From an uncultured archaeon (GTDB lineage Archaea; Nanobdellota; Nanobdellia; Pacearchaeales; GW2011-AR1), in NCBI GenBank assembly GCA_902385625.1, contig CABMGE010000024.1:124001-188000 (forward strand): a stretch of DNA of 64,000 nt. The letters are read 5' to 3'. A model generated the notes under the pieces. That model saw nothing but the letters and a program-made list of their open reading frames with translations, had not been told where the DNA came from and searched no databases. Numbering within the stretch: the first letter of the stretch is position 1; each line of letters begins with the position of its first letter. A program made the translations under genes and the position numbers. This document shows, piece by piece, positions 58,839-64,000 of the stretch.

Positions 58839-60281
58839 CTAAAGCTTATACACTTTTCCAAGTCTGACAATTTCAGAATTCATTCCAAGACTTTCGAGTT
58901 TTGATTTTGTCCAATCGCTTTGTTCTTTTTCGCCATGAACAATAAATACTTTTTTTCTTGGTTTTACATTTTCCATTATATGTTTAACACAATCATCTCC
59001 ATCTGCATGAGCGCCATAACTTCTAATTCTTGCTTGTTCTGCCCTGTATTTGAAGTTCTGTCCTTCAATATTTATCCTTGGATGTTTTTCTCTTCCTTCT
59101 TCGAGAAATGCTCCAATTTTTCCAGGAACCTGATATCCAGTCTGGATTAAAAGAGATTTTTCATCTTCAATATGGCTTTTTAAGTGTCTTACAATCTTTC
59201 CCATAAACCACATTCCAGAAGCTGAAATAACTGCATAAGGTCCTTTCATAGAATCAATATCATAAGACATTTTACTATCCTTTACTGTTACAAGGTTTGG
59301 AAATGAAAAAGGATTTTCCTTTGGGCTTCTAAAATCAACAGTTGCTTGTCCATCCATGCATTCTGGATGTCTTTTAATTATAGCATTCATTTTAAGTGCT
59401 CCAGGACTGTCTAGATATATCTTAAAATCTTTTGGAAAACTTCCTCTTTTATATATCCAGTATAAATCACTTAAAATTGTATGAGTTCTCATAATTGAAA
59501 ATGCTCCAATAAGCATTCTTTTTTGATTTTTTATTCCATCTAAAAGAACACTCTCAAGTTCGATTCTTGATTTTTCCTTATCAGCATGTTTTCTTCCTCC
59601 ATAAGTACTTTCAATAAAACAATAATCAATATCTTCTGGAAATTTAGTATGGGGATAGTTAAGTATAGGAGAGTCTACATCACTTCTTCCAAGATCAACA
59701 CATGTAAGAATTTTTGTTTTCTTTCCATTTTCATTAATTTCATATAGGACTTGCGAAGATCCAATAATATGTCCTGCATCATAAAAAGTAACCTTGACAT
59801 TATCAGTTATATTTACTCCGATATTATATTTCATTCCCTGGAAATTTGACATCATGCTCTTTACATCACTTCGAACAAAATGAGGTTTTTTAAATGGAAT
59901 AAATTCTCCTATTTCATCTCTTCTTCCTTTTATTGTCTGATTATACTCGCTTGATCTTCTAAATTCCTGATTTACTGTTTCTGCAAGTTGCATTTGTGCT
60001 ATTTCTTTTGTTACTTCCTGTCCAAAATATGACCCTTTATAACCCTGCATATGTAATTTTGGCAAATCTCCCATATGGTCATAATGTCCATGGCTAAAAA
60101 CAACTGCATTAAGCTCCTCGCATTTGAATGGTAAAGGATTAGAGTTTCCATTCCCATTTCCTTCAAGATTACTTCCGCAATCATGAAGTATTTTTTCAAT
60201 ACCTTTTCCATTTTCAATTGTAAAAAGATGCTTAGAGCCTGCAACTTTTCCATCAACACCTCCATATCCTTGGTATTTCAT
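58839..60281 (-). CDS. Metallo-beta-lactamase/beta-CASP nuclease (RNase J/CPSF-like)
   Basis: This 480-residue protein has the metallo-beta-lactamase motif SHGHYDHMGD with H64, H66, D68 and H69, and the later zinc ligand region YDAGHIIGSSQVL. A beta-CASP cap follows, with FIESTYGGRKH and ISASGMWFMGKIVRHLKSH. The C-terminal HGEKEQSDWTKSKL holds the last His. Such enzymes cut or process RNA, some DNA. It lacks the KH domains of archaeal aCPSF1. The gene begins 2 nt after deoC and is in one operon with it and the kinase-like fusion. Confidence 0.88.
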   Translation of the reverse strand: MKYQGYGGVDGKVAGSKHLFTIENGKGIEKILHDCGSNLEGNGNGNSNPLPFKCEELNAVVFSHGHYDHMGDLPKLHMQGYKGSYFGQEVTKEIAQMQLAETVNQEFRRSSEYNQTIKGRRDEIGEFIPFKKPHFVRSDVKSMMSNFQGMKYNIGVNITDNVKVTFYDAGHIIGSSQVLYEINENGKKTKILTCVDLGRSDVDSPILNYPHTKFPEDIDYCFIESTYGGRKHADKEKSRIELESVLLDGIKNQKRMLIGAFSIMRTHTILSDLYWIYKRGSFPKDFKIYLDSPGALKMNAIIKRHPECMDGQATVDFRSPKENPFSFPNLVTVKDSKMSYDIDSMKGPYAVISASGMWFMGKIVRHLKSHIEDEKSLLIQTGYQVPGKIGAFLEEGREKHPRINIEGQNFKYRAEQARIRSYGAHADGDDCVKHIMENVKPRKKVFIVHGEKEQSDWTKSKLESLGMNSEIVRLGKVYKL

Positions 60282-60283
60282 TT

Positions 60284-61060
60284 TTAATAACTAGAAAGTT
60301 TGCCAAGCAAACTACTCTCTCCTATTCTTATTTTTTTAGAATCAAGATCAATATATCCATCACTTCTTCCAGAAGCAGCATATAATAATTCGCGAACATT
60401 TTCATAATTCACTCCGCCTGACATTTTAACTCCTCTTGAAAAATTTTCACGCATTATTCTTAAATGTTCTGCCTTTGCTCCAAAAGAACTAAATCCAGTT
60501 GAAGTTTTTACAAAATCAATAGCACATCTATCTGCAATTTGACATGCACTAATTATTTGTTCATCAGAAAGTTCAGATGTTTCAAGAATCATTTTTGTTA
60601 GAATATCGTATTTTTCTTTGGCAACTTCATTAATATCTGAAATCTCAGATTCAATTCCCTTAAGATCTTTATTCTTCATCAAGTTATAATTTAAAACAAA
60701 ATCTATTTCATTTGCTCCATTATTTATTGCAAGTCTTGTTTCATTTATTTTAAATTCAGTTGTGTACCAGCTTCCATCTGGAAATCCTGCAACAGATGCA
60801 ATAACTATCTGGTCTTTTCCTTTTGAATCCAAATACGATCTTGCATGTAAAACATCTTCAGGCCTAATACATATTGCATAAGGAACTAGTTTTGATTCAG
60901 CAGTTTCATTTAAAAAATTATAAAATGCTTTTTCTCTTAAATTTACAGGGCTTTCTCCTTTCCCTGCTTTTTCTCGATAAGCTTCGCTTCTGTTAAGAAA
61001 TGTATGATCGCATATTCCTGCAATATCTTCACTTGTCAAGTCTGAAATACTTTTTATCAT
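60284..61060 (-). CDS. deoC: Deoxyribose-phosphate aldolase
   Basis: The 258-residue TIM-barrel aldolase has the Schiff-base Lys185 in VKTSTGF, Lys156 in KMILET, D120 in NEIDFVLN and KMSGGVN near 212-218, matching the bacterial DeoC active site. It splits 2-deoxyribose-5-phosphate into acetaldehyde and glyceraldehyde-3-phosphate. Its neighbours on the strand are a kinase-like fusion protein upstream and a nuclease downstream, so it probably serves DNA or deoxynucleotide breakdown. The glyceraldehyde-3-phosphate can feed GAPDH encoded at 62868. Confidence 0.94.
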   Translation of the reverse strand: MIKSISDLTSEDIAGICDHTFLNRSEAYREKAGKGESPVNLREKAFYNFLNETAESKLVPYAICIRPEDVLHARSYLDSKGKDQIVIASVAGFPDGSWYTTEFKINETRLAINNGANEIDFVLNYNLMKNKDLKGIESEISDINEVAKEKYDILTKMILETSELSDEQIISACQIADRCAIDFVKTSTGFSSFGAKAEHLRIMRENFSRGVKMSGGVNYENVRELLYAASGRSDGYIDLDSKKIRIGESSLLGKLSSY

Positions 61061-61074
61061 CTTAGTTATAACTT

Positions 61075-62142
61075 TTATCTTTTATAATACTCCAATGCCC
61101 ATTTCATATGTTCTTTAAAAAATGCAAAGAAATCTTCTTCTTCCTTAAAGACCTTGTGAGCAATATCCATAAATGGACTCATAGTTTTTCTTGGACATAC
61201 AACATAAACAAATTTTCCGGTTTCACGTGCTCTTGTGCATTCATCACTAACTCCTTTTGAAAGGCTCATTTTTCCATCAGGATAATATGCAACAACATGA
61301 GTTGCCTGTCCAATATCCCAATTAAGATCTCTATGAACTGTTTGAGCTCCTATAGCATCTTTTGTTTTTGTGTCAAGCTCTCCTGCTATTTGTGAATCTG
61401 TTTCAATATCAATATCTGCAGGATCAATTATAGGAGTTTCATTTTGGTCAATTTCTTTTCTTAAGTCTCTTAGTCTTTTTTTGAAATTAACTATTTTTTT
61501 AGTTGCAAGACTTTCAGCATCAGTCATTGGAAAACTTGAATAAATTAAAAATCTATTATAAAGAAGGCTTTCCATATCAACTGGCTTTTGTTTGCTTGAA
61601 AAAACATACATTGGTTTTTGGTAGTTTGAAGCCCATCCTTGAGTTACATTAACTTCAATATTTTGCCAAAGAATTAAATCTCTAAGACTATGTTTTTGTG
61701 CCTGCCCCTCTGGAGTTTTCATTTGCCTTTCACTTATTGCAGAAGGCTTATCAACAATTGTTGCAAACATATCTGATTGTATTCCATTAAGATATTTCCA
61801 ATCATAAGAGTTAGTATAAACATTATTCCAAAAAAACTGCGCATGAGAATCAATAATTATTCTGTCAAAATCTAATTTATCCTGATCTAACTGGTCTAAA
61901 ATAGAATCAAAAGCTTTGTGCCTAAGGCTTGCAAGTATTTCCGGATGAAGGTTAACCAGATTTTCCCTTGGAACAGGAGTAGAACCCTGGCTTTGTGCAA
62001 GTTGATATATCATCTCACCAGTATTATAGACTTTTACTCTCATTCCAGAAGGATTGTAATTTTTGCAAAATTCCTTTGTTCCACTTCCAGATATTCCTGT
62101 AATTGTAATTATCTTTGTATCTAGCGAGTTGGATGCTGACAT
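61075..62142 (-). CDS. P-loop kinase-like / nucleoside deoxyribosyltransferase-like fusion
   Basis: The 355-residue protein has an N-terminal P-loop (ITGISGSGTK, about 13-22) in a nucleotide kinase-like domain (DSHAQFF, ERQMKTPEG). A C-terminal domain from about residue 200 reads IYSSFPMTD, then DIGQATHVVAYYPDGKMSLSKGVSDECTRARETGKFVYVVCP. That pattern resembles nucleoside 2-deoxyribosyltransferase or SLOG-like proteins, with a possible catalytic Glu in SDE. ATG at 62142 is chosen over a TTG. It begins the operon with deoC and the beta-CASP nuclease. The combined function is inferred, not known. Confidence 0.6.
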   Translation of the reverse strand: MSASNSLDTKIITITGISGSGTKEFCKNYNPSGMRVKVYNTGEMIYQLAQSQGSTPVPRENLVNLHPEILASLRHKAFDSILDQLDQDKLDFDRIIIDSHAQFFWNNVYTNSYDWKYLNGIQSDMFATIVDKPSAISERQMKTPEGQAQKHSLRDLILWQNIEVNVTQGWASNYQKPMYVFSSKQKPVDMESLLYNRFLIYSSFPMTDAESLATKKIVNFKKRLRDLRKEIDQNETPIIDPADIDIETDSQIAGELDTKTKDAIGAQTVHRDLNWDIGQATHVVAYYPDGKMSLSKGVSDECTRARETGKFVYVVCPRKTMSPFMDIAHKVFKEEEDFFAFFKEHMKWALEYYKR

Positions 62143-62230
62143 GGAAAAGCAGTAACAAAGACCATTTTTAAACAAATATACGTTCTAAAATATATATTTT
62201 ACATGCAATATTTATCCTTGAATAAATCCC

Positions 62231-62491
62231 TTAAGAAAGCTTCATATCAAACATTTCCACGATTTTGATTAGATCATCTAAGTCTGAAGATTTTTCCATA
62301 TTATTAATTTCAGAATAGGGAATTCCAATGGTTTTTCCTTTTCTTTCTGCATATACAGTTATAGTATCATAACCGCGATTAAACCCGACCATTGCTACTT
62401 CTAGTGCATTTCTTGGAGAATTTTCAGGATTACTTCTAAATTCCTCTGAATTAGGTTTAAATCTAATTCCTGTAAAATATTGTGTTTGCAT
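62231..62491 (-). CDS. Small uncharacterised protein (86 residues)
   Basis: This short soluble protein contains NPENSPRNALEVAMVGFNRGYDTITVYAERKGKTIGIPYSE, suggesting a small alpha-beta fold, and an acidic C-terminal helix. I do not recognise it. It is a single gene between the kinase-like fusion and a divergent small membrane protein gene. Confidence 0.6.
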   Translation of the reverse strand: MQTQYFTGIRFKPNSEEFRSNPENSPRNALEVAMVGFNRGYDTITVYAERKGKTIGIPYSEINNMEKSSDLDDLIKIVEMFDMKLS

Positions 62492-62622
62492 CCTATTTTT
62501 AAATTATAAATAAATGCTTTTTAAATTTATTTAGGCGATACTGGATTGTTTTTACCTAATTATTTAAGAAAAAGTTAATAAACTGCTTTTCTTTAATATT
62601 ATTATAAAAAAGAGATGAAAAC

Positions 62623-62859
62623 ATGAATTGGATTTTAAGAGTAAAAAATAAAGAAGGATTTTTTCCAAAGTTTATTTTAATTTTAGGAATTTTATTAATT
62701 ATTATTGGTTTGTTAAATTTGCTAAGAGTGAGAGATTTTAGTAATGATTATATGATACTTAGTCTAACTATAGCATTAATACCTCTTGGAATATTTACTA
62801 GTTGGATAGGATATGCTTTAATAAAATATGGGAGATTATCAATATCTCCTAGCTGGTAA
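62623..62859 (+). CDS. Small membrane protein (78 residues)
   Basis: The protein has two hydrophobic segments (FILILGILLIIIGLLNLL, about 17-34, and LTIALIPLGIFTSWIGYALI, about 48-67) with short charged ends. I do not recognise a family. It ends 8 nt before the GAPDH gene and may share its transcript. Confidence 0.6.
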   Translation: MNWILRVKNKEGFFPKFILILGILLIIIGLLNLLRVRDFSNDYMILSLTIALIPLGIFTSWIGYALIKYGRLSISPSW

Positions 62860-62867
62860 ATTAAACA

Positions 62868-63851
62868 ATGACAAAAGTTGCAATTAATGGTTTGGGCAGG
62901 ATTGGAAGAACTGTTCTTAAACTTTGTATTGAGAGAAAAATAGATGTGGTTGCTGTAAATGATGTTGTTGACCCAACAACTCTTGTTTACTTTTTAAAAT
63001 ATGATTCTGTTTATGGAAATTATAATGGTAAACTGGAAGCTGGATCAGGTTTTATTAAGATGGCTGGGAAAAAAATAAATGTTTTGTCTGAAAAAGATCC
63101 ACAGAGTCTTCCCTGGAAAAGCCTTGGCGTTGAGGTTGTAATTGAGTCCACTGGAATTTTTGTAGATCGTGAGGGAGCAGAAAAACATCTAAAGGCAGGA
63201 GCAAAAAGAGTAATTATTACAGCTCCTGCAAAAAACCCTGATTTTGCAGTAGTTCTGGGAGTAAATGAAGATAAATTAAAAAAAGAGCATAAAATAATTT
63301 CAATGGCTTCTTGCACAACTAACTGTCTTGCTCCAATTGCAAAAATACTAAATGACAATCTGGTAATTGAAAAGGCGTTTATGACAACTGCTCATGCATA
63401 TACAAATGATCAAAGAATAATTGATTCTCCACACAAAAAACTAAGGCGTGGAAGAGCAGGGGCAGTAAATATAATTCCAACTTCTTCAGGTGCAACAAGT
63501 GCAGTTGCAGAAGTTATTCCAGAACTTAAAGGAAAAATGGATGGTCTGGCACTCAGAGTTCCTGTTCCTTGTGGAAGTATAGTGGATTTTGTATGCATGG
63601 TAAAAAAACAAACAACAAAAGAAGAAGTTAATTCTATGATTAAAAAAGCTTCACAAGGCAAGTTAAAAGGAATTTTGGAATATACAGAAGATGAAATAGT
63701 TTCAAGTGATATAATTGGGAATTCAAATTCATCGATTTTTGATTCGCAGTTGACCCAGGTTAATGGAAATCTCATTAAAGTTCTTTCCTGGTATGACAAT
63801 GAATATGGTTATTCAACAAGGATTGTTGATCTGTTAAAATATTTAAAATAA
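62868..63851 (+). CDS. gap: Glyceraldehyde-3-phosphate dehydrogenase, class I (bacterial type)
   Basis: The 327-residue enzyme has INGLGRIGR for NAD, the class I catalytic motif SCTTNC with Cys149, and His176 in TTAHAYTND. VNDVVDPTTLVYFLKYDSVYG and WYDNEYGYS are also class I features. Asp32 suggests NAD preference. It oxidises glyceraldehyde-3-phosphate to 1,3-bisphosphoglycerate. Most archaea use a distinct class II enzyme (or GAPOR/GAPN), so this type indicates gene transfer from bacteria or a DPANN-type repertoire. It could receive triose phosphate from deoC. Confidence 0.95.
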   Translation: MTKVAINGLGRIGRTVLKLCIERKIDVVAVNDVVDPTTLVYFLKYDSVYGNYNGKLEAGSGFIKMAGKKINVLSEKDPQSLPWKSLGVEVVIESTGIFVDREGAEKHLKAGAKRVIITAPAKNPDFAVVLGVNEDKLKKEHKIISMASCTTNCLAPIAKILNDNLVIEKAFMTTAHAYTNDQRIIDSPHKKLRRGRAGAVNIIPTSSGATSAVAEVIPELKGKMDGLALRVPVPCGSIVDFVCMVKKQTTKEEVNSMIKKASQGKLKGILEYTEDEIVSSDIIGNSNSSIFDSQLTQVNGNLIKVLSWYDNEYGYSTRIVDLLKYLK

Positions 63852-63852
63852 A

Positions 63853-64000
63853 ATGGAAAAGAACTGGATTATTTTAATAGTCGCAATTGTTTTAATAATT
63901 GTAATTATTGGGGGATATTATTTTTTAAATTTAAATAAATGTAATGTTTTAGATAGTTCTAAGTGTGACAGAAGTTGTAATATTGATAGTGATTGCAAAA
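63853..64000 (+). CDS. Membrane-anchored Cys-containing protein, 3' end missing
   Basis: This gene runs off the window. The first 49 codons encode an N-terminal membrane segment (WIILIVAIVLIIVIIGGYYFL, about 5-25), then a Cys-rich exported part (CNVLDSSKCDRSCNIDSDC) with four to five Cys that could form disulfides. It begins 1 nt after the gap stop codon. No family can be assigned from the visible part. Confidence 0.6.
   Translation, partial: MEKNWIILIVAIVLIIVIIGGYYFLNLNKCNVLDSSKCDRSCNIDSDCK

Overview
This AT-rich window is archaeal chromosome. It has an archaeal ribosomal-protein operon with S4e, L19e and L32e plus an aIF1/SUI1 gene, archaeal SecY, an STT3/AglB oligosaccharyltransferase, prefoldin alpha, an archaeal AMP phosphorylase, and TATA boxes about 22-31 nt before start codons, which is typical of leaderless archaeal transcripts. 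Small tightly packed genes, scavenging-type nucleotide metabolism, a bacterial-type GAPDH and several small unrecognised proteins suggest a DPANN archaeon, perhaps Woesearchaeota- or Pacearchaeota-like. That placement is inference. No rRNA, tRNA, CRISPR array, insertion sequence or integrase was seen.

Layout. 1-18.7 kb is a surface-glycan and sugar-modification region. It holds four radical SAM/SPASM proteins (one cut by the window edge), a C-methyltransferase / DegT aminotransferase / N-formyltransferase cassette, several nucleotide-sugar SDR enzymes, a split and shortened transketolase pair, an HD phosphohydrolase divergent from an APH-type kinase, two GT4 glycosyltransferases, and a nucleotidyltransferase-GT4 fusion. 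18.9-29.8 kb is an N-glycosylation block: two GT39-like membrane transferases, GT8, two GT2 enzymes, a Wzx-like flippase, a GPT/MraY-type glycosyl-1-phosphate transferase and AglB. Together these could build, flip and transfer a lipid-linked oligosaccharide.

30-34.6 kb is mixed: VanZ-like protein, prefoldin alpha with a Cys/His-rich tail, a UMPH-1-type pyrimidine 5'-nucleotidase, an eIF2B-like/ribose-1,5-bisphosphate isomerase-family protein, SpoIIM-like membrane protein, a 48-residue zinc ribbon and an EMC3/TMCO1-like insertase next to secY. 34.8-47.9 kb is a minus-strand ribosomal operon (L3 to SecY). Its S3-L29-aIF1 block sits between S5 and L30 instead of between L22 and S17, and its leader is built from consecutive stem-loops.

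48.2-64 kb holds energy and nucleotide metabolism. It includes pyruvate kinase, AMP phosphorylase, deoxyribose-phosphate aldolase in an apparent operon with a kinase-like fusion protein and a beta-CASP nuclease, and class I GAPDH. Transporters (AI-2E type and CPA2/RCK antiporter), exported proteins rich in N-glycosylation sequons and several small unrecognised proteins complete it. A reasonable overall picture is a small archaeon that degrades scavenged nucleic acids and nucleotides into pentose phosphates feeding lower glycolysis, and invests heavily in an elaborate glycosylated surface.
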